From Siphlonurus alternatus (Eukaryota > Arthropoda > Insecta > Ephemeroptera > Siphlonuridae), in contig OX463780.1 in assembly GCA_949825025.1 (NCBI GenBank), positions 39,226,979 through 39,290,978 on the forward strand: DNA of 64,000 bases, read 5' to 3'. Under the pieces are notes generated by a model, which was given only the letters and a program-made list of their open reading frames with translations, made no database searches and was not told the origin of the DNA. The number at the start of each line of letters is the position of its first letter. Position 1 is the stretch's first letter. A program made the translations under genes and the position numbers. Below, one piece after another: positions 1 through 17,643 of this stretch.

Positions 1-387
1 TGTGGTACATGTTGGAGGGCCAAGTGGGTGTAAGCGGGAGAGGAAGTGGCGACGGCATCTAGGTGACAACTGAAAGAAAAGGGCGACTGACAAAGATGGA
101 AAGTGACGGAGAGCCAGCGCGTAATTGAAACACGGACTCAAGAAAATAGCAGGAACAAAAGGAGCGAGAGTAAAAGAGAGTTTTCCATTGAGACCATCAC
201 AAACCGACCACAAAACGTTGAGCTCCTTATTCCTTTTTCTTCTCTCTTTTTTGCCAATCGTGTAAAATTAAATCCTGTTTCATGTTTGCCTTTGCGTACT
301 CCCTGCACAAGAAATGAAGAAAATTGAAAAAAAAAAAAAAAAAAAATGAAGAAGAGAAGTTTCAAGATTTAAAAAAGCATGATAGAG
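1..387. other. Non-coding, purine-rich lead-in
   Basis: I see no gene here. The stretch is A/G-rich, contains a 20-base A run at about 327-346 and runs into a long (GA)n tract. Short open frames exist but have no recognisable domain and end in the low-complexity DNA. Confidence 0.6.
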
Positions 388-541
<154 letters not shown>

Positions 542-2528
542 GGGGTAAGAAAATCTTATTAAGTAGCAATTGTATTATATCGTAGCATTTAGGTAAACAT
601 TTTTACAAAAGAAACAACATAAAAACCTTTTTATTATATTTTATAGCATTATTAGAATAGAGTTAAAATGTTTTTCTTTGTATTGTTTTTAAGATAATCT
701 CATGCTTTCATTATGCTAGGTTAAAAAAAAATCATTGTGTATACACTCACTGACATCAGTAAATACACCTTTCTAATGTAAGTACTAAAGCCCTGAAAGT
801 CTTGGATGTAATTAGCAGCGGCGAGGATCATTGGTCTTAGTGGTCCTTGAAGTTATATTCGAAAATTGAATTAGTCTCTTACCCGGTCTCTTGAATGTGC
901 GAACGAGATGAGTTTTTAGTAAATTTTATAATTATATATTATATCCATACCATAATATTCAGTCTTCCGTTCAGTAGGGAGGTGAAAGGAAGTAAGTATT
1001 ATTTTGTAACCTTTGACTGACCCATCTCCCCATCCCCCCTAGTTTAATCACTCTTTCTATAATAATGCGTTTCCTGATTTTTTTTTTCTTAATATTTTAG
1101 AATTTTTAATTAATTTCAAACAAGTTGTTATCTCTCTACATTTAATTAAGTATAATTTTACTATGCATACATGCAAGTTTCAAAACTAAACATAATAAAT
1201 TGTTTTAATTGTCAAAGATTGCCTTAATCTCATTAATATAAATTAAGTATATTTTTGTTATATTTATTCCACTTACACATGCGTGGTAAGGCTGTAGAAT
1301 TTAAAACAAGAAAAAAAAATTATAAAAGTACAAAGTAAAATTTCACCACCGTCCCGTAAAAAAATTAGAAATAATCGATGTCTGCAAAGTGGGAAAACTG
1401 TAGTTTCAAGCAACGAGTTTCAAGTAGGTAATGCGGGTAACTTCATGAAAACTAGAAATAACAGGTAATACAAACCGTCCTAAAATAATTAATTTGTTGC
1501 CTTGTCAAGAAAAAAAAATCAATTAAAACCATATGATAATAAAAATTCAGTAACATACTTGTCTTAAAAATAATTATAATTATTAAAATTATGATTTTAA
1601 ACGCACTCTTTATGTATATTCCCTGGTTTTTGGTTAGCTTTTGTTGTTTTATTAGCGATGTTGAGTTGCTTGGTGGTATCGAAAGCTGCACGCCGCCGCA
1701 GAGAGTATAGCCGCCACGGCGGTATAGTCAGGGAGCGTTCTTTAACGCTAAGAGCTACTCTCTCACTTCTGCTAATTACCTCCCCAACCTCCTGCCACCA
1801 ACAAGAGGAAGGGGGGCGTCTTTTACTCCCTTAGTAGCACAGGGAGGAACATTGATCGTTTTTCTCAGTCTGCTCTGCTGCTTTCCGTATTAACCTACTG
1901 CATATTTAAATCATTCGTTACGTAACTGTATTACCAATTTTGCAATAACATTAAGTGATCTTTTGGTACATATAAGGGCTTTATAGAAACCACCTTAAAA
2001 TATTTGTAAAATACTCTAAAACATGCAGTGGCGTAGCCAGAATTTCACCATTTCATTTTTTTGAAAATGCTAAATTCAGAGCTTTAATTTGATGTATATA
2101 GAGGGGATTGCGCTGACGTCATGCATGCGAGGAGGGCCAGAATGCATGGACTAGCATATAAACAAAGTGTGCAATGATTTTTTTACTTAACTTAATAAAA
2201 TAAATCAAGTTTAAATACTTTAAGAATACTTTAACAGTACACGATAGAATTTATAAAAAAAATCTCACCGCCAAAAAACCGTTAAAAGTATTTTTTATAA
2301 TTTTTTTTCGTCATTTTGCCTATGCTCACTGTATAATCTGGCCTGCCAAAACTTTCTCTTTTCCCTCCCTCCTGCGCCCCCTTCGCAATGTGTTAGTATA
2401 GGGAAACCCCTCTCCCGCCTCACGTAAACATAAACAGAAATCAGCTCTATAAAGTGAACATTAAAAAATACCAAAACGGTTAATATTTGGTTTTGAAAAA
2501 TCTTAAGATCTTGTGGATACCCTATTAA
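542..2528. other. AT-rich non-coding DNA
   Basis: No gene seen. A modestly GC-rich pocket lies at about 1690-1830. At 2026 the sequence CAGTGGCGTAGCCAG resembles the start of many hAT-type terminal repeats, but the possible partner near 2335 is only loosely similar and no target duplication is present. Confidence 0.5.
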
Positions 2529-2815
2529 TATATGAGGATTATGAGGCCGTTATGATCAAAATAGCATATTATATCCAAGGCAAGCTGATATTGAATTTTT
2601 GAGTCTCAGCTACACCAACAATTATAATTTTTTCAGACTACTTCTGATCGAACCTGGATTTGGAAATTTATGTATATTATACTTGTCTTTTCAAACCCAG
2701 TTTCTAAAAAGACCTGAAAAAATTATTGTTGATGTAGCTGAGGCTCAAAAATTAAATCCCAGCTTGTCTTGAATATATTATGCTGTTTCGATCCTAATTA
2801 ACGGCCTCATATATA
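2529..2815. mobile_element. Palindromic (fold-back) MITE-like element
   Basis: The first ~105 bp and the last ~110 bp are inverted copies of each other with scattered mismatches. Both ends carry TATATGAGG, and matching blocks include GAGGCCGTTA, ACAAGCTG or GCAAGCTG, CTCAGCTACA and TTTTTTCAG. The unpaired centre is about 60-70 bp. No coding capacity and no clear target duplication. Probably an old non-autonomous fold-back DNA element; its superfamily cannot be assigned. Confidence 0.7.
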
Positions 2816-3720
2816 ATGTATAGATATTTTGTGGTCCACCTAAATAAACACAGTTTTATACTGAGCATAATATGGCTAACAGAAGCTCATCAATAAGAGA
2901 GACAGATTGGAGATTTGAAAACAGAAATTTGGACCTTTTTTGAAATCGAACATAAAATGAGCTATAAGAAATATATTTAAAATGTAAATAGTAATTAATT
3001 AACTTGAAAGTAATTGTCAGTCGTAGTATGTCATGATGAATATTATTCATCTCTCTTATTTTAAGCTTAAGACGTCATCTCTGACGTATATAATGCTAAA
3101 GTACAGTGTATTTATATAGCTCCTCCTTCACATATCTTTCTCTCTTGTAACATAAACACTGTCTCTTGAATACCCCAAAGGGACTGGACACTAATGAGCT
3201 CAGACCGGTACTGTTGAAAATTATGACCATAAGAAGAAGAACTCACTTTTATTCTCAACTTCACTTTAATTGAGTCCTAAGATAAGAAAAGAAAAAAACT
3301 TTTTTAGCCATTTGTCAACTTTTTTTTAGTAAAATGTAAGTGACCAGATTTTATTAAAGCAATATTTTTGTATGATATTTGAAACATATTTTAGTGTACG
3401 TGTAAAAAATGCTGTCCTAACCACACAAGTTCTTATTATATATATTTACTCTGTTGCTCGTTTATGGCTTATTAATTACTTTCTGATGTAATTAATGTTG
3501 CTCAACGGTAAATATGTTTTTTCTTCAGTCTTTTTATTTTGTGTAACTTAATTATTATTATTAAGATAATCTCTGCTGGACAATAATTGTAAATATATAA
3601 ATGAATAAAAAAAAATCAAAAATTAAACATTTTTTTTATCATTTACCTCGACAAAATATTTTTTTTAAATAAGTTTCATACATTTAGTACTTGAATTATA
3701 TTGACCATATATTATATATA

Positions 3721-3787
<67 letters not shown>

Positions 3788-6117
3788 AAAATATTTCTAA
3801 ACCAGTTATGGCCACATTTAGCGAGAATTTATAATAAAATAGAAATACCAAAATTCAATAAAGTGCAAAATCAAGTAGTACAACTTCTTTATGTTCAAAT
3901 GAGCCCTTTAATATTATGTCCGATATTTTAACCTTTATGCAAGATAGTTAAAATGTTGAATTAAAAATTTACTCAAATTAATAATAGAATAAATTATGAT
4001 ATTTGACTTTTAAAATTATGAAGCAAAAATGTAAAATAAAGTTCATATAATATTTATAAACATTCTGAAAATCAACTATAGCTCCATTATTAAATTTTTA
4101 ATAATACAAATTTATTAATAAACTAAAATAATTGGCAACGTTAATAAGGAAAACCAAATAAAAATATAAATTGAAATAGTGCAGAGAAAGATAAAATTTT
4201 GAGGTCAGTCAAATAAAAATAATATGCCACTAAAAAAGTTTTTTATTCTTTGTTTTGATGGAACATCCGCAGTTCCAGAAAACTTCCTGAACTCAGCAAG
4301 AGGCATTGTGTGCATGTACATTGACTAGATTTATTTGACCCAGTGTAGTTTTATGTTGGTTGTAATCTTGTAAATTGCTGGTCCATGCCAATAGCAAGGT
4401 TGCTTTAAACATCAGCGAGAATACAACGGTTGTGGTGTGGACCAAACTATTACAGTAATTTACCCAATACTAACACACATTGCAGATGGTCATATATTTG
4501 CAATAACTCTAAACTTGTACCGTTCTGCTTTAAACTTACTAAAATATTATATAAAATTAATTTAAAATATGTAATTCAAATGAAGGTACAAATCTTTCAC
4601 AATAAAGTAAATTATATAATTTTTAATTCTAATTAATATATAATATTTTTTTAAAAATTTGTATCAATAGTTTAATACATTTTCTTAATTTCTTCTTCAC
4701 ATTGCAAAATGATAATGTTATTAAAAGTTCAAAATAAAAAAAATAGATATAACAATTCCCCAGTGTCAAGTAATTGAATGACGTCATCACAATATAAAAC
4801 AAACAAATCTCGTATGCAGTGCTAGGTATTCAAATTGTAGCAAGACAATTGCTTGCGTACTTTCACCATTTTATGAATAATTATCATCCCCTATGATGAT
4901 GAACGTCACGAGATATCAACATGAAATTACGTATAAATAGAGGGTAAAACTTGGCACACGGAACCGGGAAAATTCACGTCCACTCTTTTCCGTATATTGC
5001 CAATGTGTCTACTGGAAATCCTGCCAGCAGATATCTCGCACACCATATAACCAACCTAAAAAAAACTTTGTATTCCTTGTCGTTTTTCTTGTATCATGAC
5101 AAAATAATGTTCGTGGTGATATCAATCGGGTTGCCTTACAACCATGTTTTTGTAGCTAACATTTTTTTTTTAAATTTACCAAAGTATTATATAGAAAATA
5201 TTTTCATCTCTATATATAATTTATAAGATTAATTAATTTTTAAATTACGCGCTCTTTTATATAAGACGACAGATGGTTGTTTGACAAATTGTGTTAATGA
5301 CGTCATATAAAATGTGGTTTCTCTTTTAGTTGAAACAACTATTAATCTAAAAACCAGTAGATTTACAATACTGAAAAGTAAACACAAATTCAAGAGTTTA
5401 TATGACATTTTGAATAAAGCAAGATTTATTAACGCACTGTAAGTAGAAATGCTGTTGACTTTTGCCTCTTTACAAACGAAACAGAAAGTAGATATAAATT
5501 ACGGAATATTTTCCATGCTATATAGTTTCTCTATAAATGACTCAATTCAAAGATTTGCACGTCACACTTTTAGTCTAAAATTTTACTTTCTAACACAATA
5601 AAAAACACTAAAGTTGACAGTTTTTTTAAATAAAGCATTATAATTATATAGGCTAATGATACGCAATAAACATAAAAAAGGACAAAAAGATTGAGAAATT
5701 ACAGTAATTAACCTCTCTGTTGTACAAATAACATAATTTTATAATATATTTTTTGATGCATTTTTTATTATGGAATAAATTAGCTGTCAAGTCATTTCAT
5801 TACTTACTCCTCACAGTTTTCTACATTTAAATTTAAATGATGCGTAAATAATTGTACCTTATCATGCTTTGGGGTTGCGTGAGCATGGTCATTCGTCTCT
5901 GCCATGACAGAATATAATTTGAACAGTCGTAAGCTACATACATCTCAGAGGATTTGATAATTGATAACTGGATCCAAAACAACCTAACTTTCTGATAAAA
6001 CATATTTTCTCTATTTGTATGTTGATTTTAATATTTATTAGATATAGTTGTTAGGTTTTGCATCATCTCAAGTTCTCAAATATAATATATCACTCGTAGA
6101 AATAGAGAAGTATTGTT
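2816..6117. other. AT-rich non-coding DNA
   Basis: No gene or exon could be supported. It holds a TA microsatellite and several isolated TGACGTCA palindromes (around 4772 and 5299). Confidence 0.5.
3706..3788. repeat. (TA)n microsatellite
   Basis: About 80 bp of alternating TA with two or three TT/AA phase shifts. Confidence 0.95.
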
Positions 6118-6125
6118 GAACAAAC

Positions 6126-7119
6126 CAGAGTCTTCTGCACGCAATGTTTTTAACAAAACATTGTTCAATGTCTGTCGCGTGGTGTAATTTTTGATTGTTG
6201 AACGCGAGAAAGGAAAAAAGTAAACAAACTCCGCTGTTTACAATTTTTTGCCGCTGGCGGCGCCACCAGCGAGCGGTAATTATCAAGGGAAGCATTATGA
6301 ATAACATGAAAAACTAATAGAAATAATTAAAAAATTGAGGACATGTTTTCAAAAATCAAGTGAAATGGAAAGGAACATGCGCGGAAATTTTATAAAAAAA
6401 ATTAAGAATTTTTAACGGTTTTTTATCAATGAAACGGTCGAAGAAATGTGGAGCAATAACCATGGTGTAAGTAATGTATATCATTTCTGTGTTTCCAAGG
6501 GCTTGTAAGCCCTAAAATCTTTTAGCTAGCAGTTCTGACAGGACTTAGCTGCTCTGACCAGCCGCACCAGTGTTTATTTGTTGATTTATTTAAAAATAAA
6601 AAGCAATATAATATAGGGTTTTAAAATTTTACCTTTGAATTTCTATACATACTGAAGATATAGCAGTAATTCGATAATCTACAAGTTTCTATGCTGTTAG
6701 ACCTTAATACTGGAGTGACTGGAGTCCCGTCCAACATCTATGATTGCACAGAATCACATAAAAGGCAATGAAACGCCAACCTCAGTCTGCGTCGACTCTT
6801 CTATGTGCTTAAAATAAGATAAAGCACCGTAATATTTGCTAATAATTAATTTTTACATTACCTGGATTAATGTAGTACAAAGTTATTACAATTTTTTATT
6901 CTTTGGTGTGGTATTTTAGAAGTTATCGTTACATTTAGGCATCAACTCGCGAATTTCCTATGTTAAACAATGGCGCATAGTCAACAAAAACCGCTCGCTA
7001 GTGGCGCCTCTGGTCACTCTGGCGGGCGCAAAATGGAACTAAAGCGTCACGCAATAATCGGACCACGCGACAGACATTGAACAATGTTTTGTTAAAAACA
7101 TTGCGCGCAGAAGACTCTG
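6126..7119. mobile_element. Non-autonomous hAT-type DNA transposon, 994 bp
   Basis: The element is bounded by 58-bp terminal inverted repeats (6126-6183 and 7062-7119) that begin CAGAGTCTTCTGC and differ at one position. It is flanked by a perfect 8-bp duplication, GAACAAAC, at 6118-6125 and 7120-7127. An 8-bp duplication with CA...TG ends is the signature of the hAT superfamily. A second, less perfect inverted pair lies just inside (about 6249-6276 and 6989-7026, sharing GAGCGGT and GGCGCCAC). The interior is AT-rich with no transposase, so it must have been moved in trans. The intact duplication and near-identical TIRs suggest a fairly recent insertion. Confidence 0.93.
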
Positions 7120-7127
7120 GAACAAAC

Positions 7128-13397
<6,270 letters not shown>

Positions 13398-13471
<74 letters not shown>
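13398..13471. repeat. (TAA)n target microsatellite, 5' side of the LINE
   Basis: About 24 perfect TAA copies end exactly where the GC-richer LINE 5' UTR begins (CCCCCACTTC at 13472). (TAA)n is the described insertion target of the Bombyx Dong element, which supports the clade assignment. Confidence 0.95.
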
Positions 13472-13472
<1 letters not shown>

Positions 13473-13803
13473 CCCCACTTCTCCCCCCTGCATGTTTTTC
13501 CTTGCATGTTGCTTTTGCCCAAGTATTCGCTTGCAATGGGATCGGTGTTAGATGCTTGCATGCTGCACTGTGCCCCGGCGCTGTGTTTATGAGGGGATTG
13601 GGAGCATGTGGGATGATGCATGCAGGGGGGGCCCATGTCCACCTTGTCGTGGTGTGGGGGCTCCCCGTCAGGGGTCTAACGGGCAGGGAGGGTACCCAGC
13701 CTTCGTAAGGAGGTAACGGAGTGTGGGACCGTGCTTTGGGTTTCCACCTGGGGAGTTGTTCCTTGGGCTTCTCTTCAGTACCAGTACGCTGGACAAGGAA
13801 AAT
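13472..13803 (+). promoter_or_regulatory. LINE 5' UTR with a 12-bp closing stem
   Basis: The untranslated leader begins at the TAA junction. CCCCCCTGCATG (13483-13494) is exactly complementary to CATGCAGGGGGG (13619-13630), enclosing 124 nt with further short complementary runs. A second hairpin candidate pairs CACC with GGTG around 13640-13655. Structured 5' ends that act as self-cleaving ribozymes are known in R2/R4-type elements. I could not thread an HDV-like fold here, so only the stem is claimed. An in-frame TAA at 13714 separates it from the ORF. Confidence 0.6.
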
Positions 13804-16800
13804 ATGGAAAGTTCTTTAAAGGAGCGAGTTAATGGCGACCGGTCGAAAGGCCGCGCAGGGGGTTCTGGTACTGGGCCGTCTGTGTCAAATGAGCTACCCG
13901 TACCAGTGGAACGTGGTGAATCTTCCTCACAACATCGAGGGAGGCGCGGCGCTGCGCCACTCAGGGCTACCGCGAGTGCAGCTGCTCCAGCTGCGCAGGC
14001 AGGTGGTGGTTTGGAGGAGCCCAGAGCTCCTCTCACTGCTGCTGGCCTTGTACGCCAACGCACGAAGTGGACCAAGGACATGAATATGTCGGTCATGCGT
14101 GCGTACTATAGGAGTACCAACATTGAGAGGGAGATGGAAGGGTATAGGGTGAGAATGTTTGGCGAGTGGAAGAAGATTTTTCCGGACACGACAATGGACG
14201 AGCAGCGAGTTTGCAGCCAGCTGCGTTCCATCATGAGTAGAGGAGCTCTCTCGGCAGCGGAACTGGACAAGATCAAGGGGGAGATTGCACAGGAGTTGCA
14301 GCTACATCAGCAGCAAGCACCTTCAAGTGGCAGTGAAGGAGAGGAGGAGGATGTTATGGAAGAAGTGTTGCCTCAGCCAGAGCTAGAAAGGGAAGGAGCA
14401 GAGAGTCAACATCATATGGAAGGAGATTTGCGAGACAAGCTTGGGGATGTATACGAGTCTTTCAAGTTGCAATATCAGGGTGTTCCGCTTGAGAGTCGCC
14501 CTCGCATTCCCAAATTGAGATGCAATGTGCAGGTTTTCTCCTGTGTTGCTGTTGCAGATCAGATGCTAGAAACTGATTTGGCAGGGTCTAGTCTGGAGGA
14601 GGTTGCTGGGCTTGTGCACTGTGCTGCTCTAGCTGTATGTCAGGTTCTTGGTGTTGAGATTAAGAATCGCTCGCAGCGGCAAGCCCGTAAGCGTTCTTCT
14701 CAAGAGTATGTGCCAGCTTGGAGGAAGAGGATCGAGGAGAAGATCAACAGAGCTCGGAGGGATATAAGCCATCTGGCGGCGTTCTTTGCTGACCAGGATG
14801 GATGCAGTAAAAAGGTTTTAGCAGGCATTCGTCTCATTGCAAGAAGTATCAAGGTGAGAAGGACGGACAGGGACTTCGAGAAGAAGCTCCGAGAGAAGGA
14901 AGAGCAACTAAGACAGCGAATTGCAGCGCTTGGTGCCCGTATCAGGAGATATAATGAGGCAGCTAAGCGGAGGCAGCAAGAAAGCCTTTTTGCTGCTGAT
15001 CAGAAGTTGTTCTATCGGAAATTGGAGGAAGAGGGCAAAGAGGAGCAACCTCAGCGGCCGCCCAAAGCAGAAACAATGGCAGAGTTTTGGTCGTCCATTT
15101 GGTCGGAGCCAAAGCAACACTCTGAAGATGCTTACTGGTTGCGAGAGGAAGAGGAGGAATGCAGAGACATTCCGGCAATGCCAGCAGTTAGTATTACACT
15201 GGCTGATGTACAGGCTGCAATTAAGAAAACGCAGAACTGGAAGGCTCCGGGTGTGGATGGCATTCACAACTTCTGGTGGAAGTATTTTAAAACTACTCAC
15301 CAGGCTCTTGCTACTCACTTTCATGAGGCCTTGGAAGATCCGTCCATTGTGCCAAGATTTTGTACGCTTGGAATTACGTACATGAAGCCGAAGTCAGGTG
15401 ATTCATTGAATCCCAAGAACTATAGGCCAATCACATGTCTTCCCACTCTGTACAAGATCTTCACATCCATTCTGTCGATAAAGATTTATGACCATCTTGT
15501 CGCAAATGGACTTCTTGCTGAGGAACAGAATGGCTGTCGGAAGGGCACGAGGGGATGCCGGGAGTTATTGGTAGTTGACGCTGTTGTGTCTCAGCAGGCT
15601 CGTAGAAAACACCGTAATATTTCAGTAGGTTGGGTTGACTACAAGAAAGCCTTTGATTCAGTCCCCCATTCCTGGCTCCTCTCTGTACTTCACATTTACA
15701 AAATTCATCCTTGCATTGTTCAGATTCTCACTTCTTGCATGGGCATGTGGAGGACTTGTCTTCATGTAAACCAAGGGGGGGTCAGCTACAAGACCAGAGA
15801 GATGCGAATCTCGAGAGGTATTTTTCAGGGAGATAGTCTCAGCCCATTATGGTTCTGTCTTGCATTGAACCCGCTGAGCAGGATGCTCCGAACCTCTGGG
15901 TATGGTTACGTTCTACAGAGGAATCCAGAAGTTCGCATTTCTCACCAGTTTTACATGGATGACCTCAAGTTATATGCTTCTGGTGAAGACCAGTTGCACA
16001 GCATGTTTGAACTTGTCAAAAGTTTTAGTGATGCAATTTGCATGGAGTTTGGTCTTGACAAGTGTGCTGTTGTGCATGTGAGAAAAGGGGAGATTCAAGA
16101 TCCACAAGAAGGCTTGCGGCTCATGGGAGGCACCGTTATTCAAGACTTGGGTGTCGAGGAAAACTACAAGTACCTCGGTCTGCAGCAGCTAATTGGCATT
16201 AAAGATGTAGATGCCAGAAAACAAGTCGAGAAAAAAGTGCTGTCTCGAGTCAACAAGATTTGCAAGTCTTTTGTTAGTGCGAGGAACAAGATTACTGCGA
16301 TTAATACGTGGGCTATCCCTGTGGCTGGATATACGTTTGGTGTCGTCAGGTGGTCGCAGACGTCACTGCAAGCTTTTGATAGAAAAGTGAGAACCACCCT
16401 CACGAAGCACAGGATACATCACCCGAGGAGCTCAGTCGAGAGACTGTACCTTTCACGTCATGTAGGTGGAAGAGGTTTGCTCAGCATGGAGATGATGTGT
16501 CGTCAGCAGGAGTTGAAACTTCGGCAGTACTTTGTGTCACGTGGTGATGGGTTGCATGCAGCTATTTGCAACCAGGACCGTGGCTACACTCCGCTACATT
16601 TGAGTGAGCAAGAGTTTCAGCCTGCCATTAGAACCCAGGCTGACAGAGTCTTGGAGTGGTCAACAAAAGCATTGCATGGTCGGTTTGCTGCAGCGTTATC
16701 TTCGGATCAGGTGGACACCAAGAGTTCCACTGAGTGGCTGCGGACAAGTGGGTTGTTTGCGGAGACAGAGGGCTTTGTCTGTGCCATACAGGATCAGGTC

Positions 16801-17430
16801 ATCAGGACTAGGGCGTATGAGCGACACATCCTCAAAGTCAACATCAGTGACCGGTGTCGTCTTTGCAAGCAGGCTAACGAGTCCATTCAGCATGTCACTG
16901 GGGGCTGTCCAGTGCTTGCTCCAAAAGAGTACTTAGAGCGCCACAATTCTGTTGCCAAAGTTGTACATCAAGCTTTGGCCAAGAAAGTTGGTCTCATTGA
17001 GACAGAGGTTCCGTACTATAAGTGCAAGCCGGAACAAGTTCTCCGTAATCAGGATGCAAAAATCCTGTGGGATTCTGCCATCACCACAGATAGAGCTGTT
17101 GAAGCAAACAGACCTGATCTTGTTCTCTTCGACAAGAAAGCTCGAACAGCGGTGATTGTCGACATTGCTGTCCCGCTGGACGAGAATCTTGTGACCACAG
17201 TTGCGGAGAAAAAGCGCAAGTACCAGCCACTTGCTGTCGAGCTCAAAGACATGTACCAGCTCCGTAGTGTTGATGTGGTTCCAGTTGTGATCTCTAGTAA
17301 CGGTCTTGTGACCAAAGACTGGTCATTTGCCAGAGAGAAGTTGGCTCTCAAAGAATACCACATGCGTGTCATGCAGAAGGCTGCTATTCTTGGCACGGCT
17401 AACATTGTGCGCAAGGTTTTGAGCTTGTAG
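13804..17430 (+). CDS. R4/Dong-like retrotransposon polyprotein (reverse transcriptase plus RLE endonuclease), 1208 aa
   Basis: The protein should nick chromosomal (TAA)n DNA and copy its own RNA there by target-primed reverse transcription. Domains (numbered from the first ATG; the frame is open back to 13717 but has no earlier ATG): a basic, Ala/Gly/Pro-rich N-terminus; a Myb-like segment at about 86-145 (RTKWTKDMN, AYYRSTN, GYRVRMFGEWKKIFP) likely to bind target DNA; an acidic linker at about 176-190; a charged coiled-coil at about 357-395; reverse transcriptase at about 455-760 with KAPGVDG (from 480), VDYKKAFD (catalytic Asp 612), FQGDSLSP (674-681) and YMDD (717-720); a CCHC knuckle at Cys1018, Cys1021, His1030 and Cys1035; and an RLE with RPD (Asp 1105), VIVDIAVP (Asp 1120) and a KKRKY motif ending at Tyr 1140. 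All expected catalytic residues are present, so the copy may be competent. No C2H2 finger is visible near the N-terminus. R4/Dong is my best clade call; another RLE clade is the alternative. Confidence 0.95.
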   Translation: MESSLKERVNGDRSKGRAGGSGTGPSVSNELPVPVERGESSSQHRGRRGAAPLRATASAAAPAAQAGGGLEEPRAPLTAAGLVRQRTKWTKDMNMSVMRAYYRSTNIEREMEGYRVRMFGEWKKIFPDTTMDEQRVCSQLRSIMSRGALSAAELDKIKGEIAQELQLHQQQAPSSGSEGEEEDVMEEVLPQPELEREGAESQHHMEGDLRDKLGDVYESFKLQYQGVPLESRPRIPKLRCNVQVFSCVAVADQMLETDLAGSSLEEVAGLVHCAALAVCQVLGVEIKNRSQRQARKRSSQEYVPAWRKRIEEKINRARRDISHLAAFFADQDGCSKKVLAGIRLIARSIKVRRTDRDFEKKLREKEEQLRQRIAALGARIRRYNEAAKRRQQESLFAADQKLFYRKLEEEGKEEQPQRPPKAETMAEFWSSIWSEPKQHSEDAYWLREEEEECRDIPAMPAVSITLADVQAAIKKTQNWKAPGVDGIHNFWWKYFKTTHQALATHFHEALEDPSIVPRFCTLGITYMKPKSGDSLNPKNYRPITCLPTLYKIFTSILSIKIYDHLVANGLLAEEQNGCRKGTRGCRELLVVDAVVSQQARRKHRNISVGWVDYKKAFDSVPHSWLLSVLHIYKIHPCIVQILTSCMGMWRTCLHVNQGGVSYKTREMRISRGIFQGDSLSPLWFCLALNPLSRMLRTSGYGYVLQRNPEVRISHQFYMDDLKLYASGEDQLHSMFELVKSFSDAICMEFGLDKCAVVHVRKGEIQDPQEGLRLMGGTVIQDLGVEENYKYLGLQQLIGIKDVDARKQVEKKVLSRVNKICKSFVSARNKITAINTWAIPVAGYTFGVVRWSQTSLQAFDRKVRTTLTKHRIHHPRSSVERLYLSRHVGGRGLLSMEMMCRQQELKLRQYFVSRGDGLHAAICNQDRGYTPLHLSEQEFQPAIRTQADRVLEWSTKALHGRFAAALSSDQVDTKSSTEWLRTSGLFAETEGFVCAIQDQVIRTRAYERHILKVNISDRCRLCKQANESIQHVTGGCPVLAPKEYLERHNSVAKVVHQALAKKVGLIETEVPYYKCKPEQVLRNQDAKILWDSAITTDRAVEANRPDLVLFDKKARTAVIVDIAVPLDENLVTTVAEKKRKYQPLAVELKDMYQLRSVDVVPVVISSNGLVTKDWSFAREKLALKEYHMRVMQKAAILGTANIVRKVLSL

Positions 17431-17542
17431 CACCCCCGCATGTGTACCCGCAATCCCCTCTCAATGTTTGGTACGGGCGCTTGCACCTTGGCTTGATTGA
17501 GCCCGGTGTTAGTGCTTATGAAGAAGAAAGCAAGAAAAAGAC
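17431..17542 (+). promoter_or_regulatory. LINE 3' UTR ending in (TAA)n
   Basis: A short 3' UTR runs from the TAG stop to the TAA tract. Its middle contains the 39-nt hairpin shared with the four downstream short units. In RLE LINEs the reverse transcriptase recognises a 3' UTR RNA structure, so this is the probable recognition element. Confidence 0.8.
17477..17515 (+). other. Conserved three-stem 3' hairpin of the LINE (putative RT recognition element)
   Basis: Stems read outward to inward: GCGC (17477-17480) with GTGC (17512-17515, one G.U pair); CACC (17484-17487) with GGTG (17505-17508); GGCTT (17490-17494) with GAGCC (17499-17503), loop GATT. The same 39-nt layout occurs in each SINE-like unit, with most of the substitutions preserving pairing. 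Confidence 0.8.
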
Positions 17543-17583
<41 letters not shown>

Positions 17584-17643
17584 TATTATTATAATTATTA
17601 TTATAATATATAATAATAATAATAATAATTATATTATTATAAT
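17543..17643. repeat. (TAA)n tract between LINE and first short unit, imperfect
   Basis: About 100 bp of TAA/ATT repeats. A perfect TAA start is followed by a section where the repeat switches to ATTATT and back, so it can itself fold. It is less pure than the other tracts, which may mean it is older or rearranged. Confidence 0.92.

Larger units (their letters stand above)
13472..17542 (+). mobile_element. R4/Dong-type non-LTR retrotransposon, apparently full length
   Basis: A LINE of about 4.07 kb with a 332-bp 5' UTR, one long ORF and a 112-bp 3' UTR, bounded on both sides by TAA repeats. No LTRs. The ORF has reverse transcriptase plus a C-terminal restriction-like endonuclease (RLE), the architecture of early-branching LINEs such as R2, R4 and Dong. 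Insertion into (TAA)n rather than rDNA, the absence of an obvious N-terminal C2H2 zinc finger and the FYMDDLKLYA motif point to the R4/Dong side. The element is much more GC-rich than its surroundings. No frameshift or stop interrupts the ORF, so the copy is young or selected. Clade placement is from motifs, not from a tree. Confidence 0.92.

Noticed and set aside
2026..2335. Possible hAT element starting CAGTGGCGTAGCCAG
   Set aside because: The proposed right end matches only loosely and no 8-bp duplication is present.
13668..14096. Open frames antisense to or out of frame with the LINE polyprotein (also 14908-15324, 14921-15385, 16604-16936, 17049-17486)
   Set aside because: Shadows of a GC-richer coding sequence; none has a domain and none is conserved in the RLE LINE plan.
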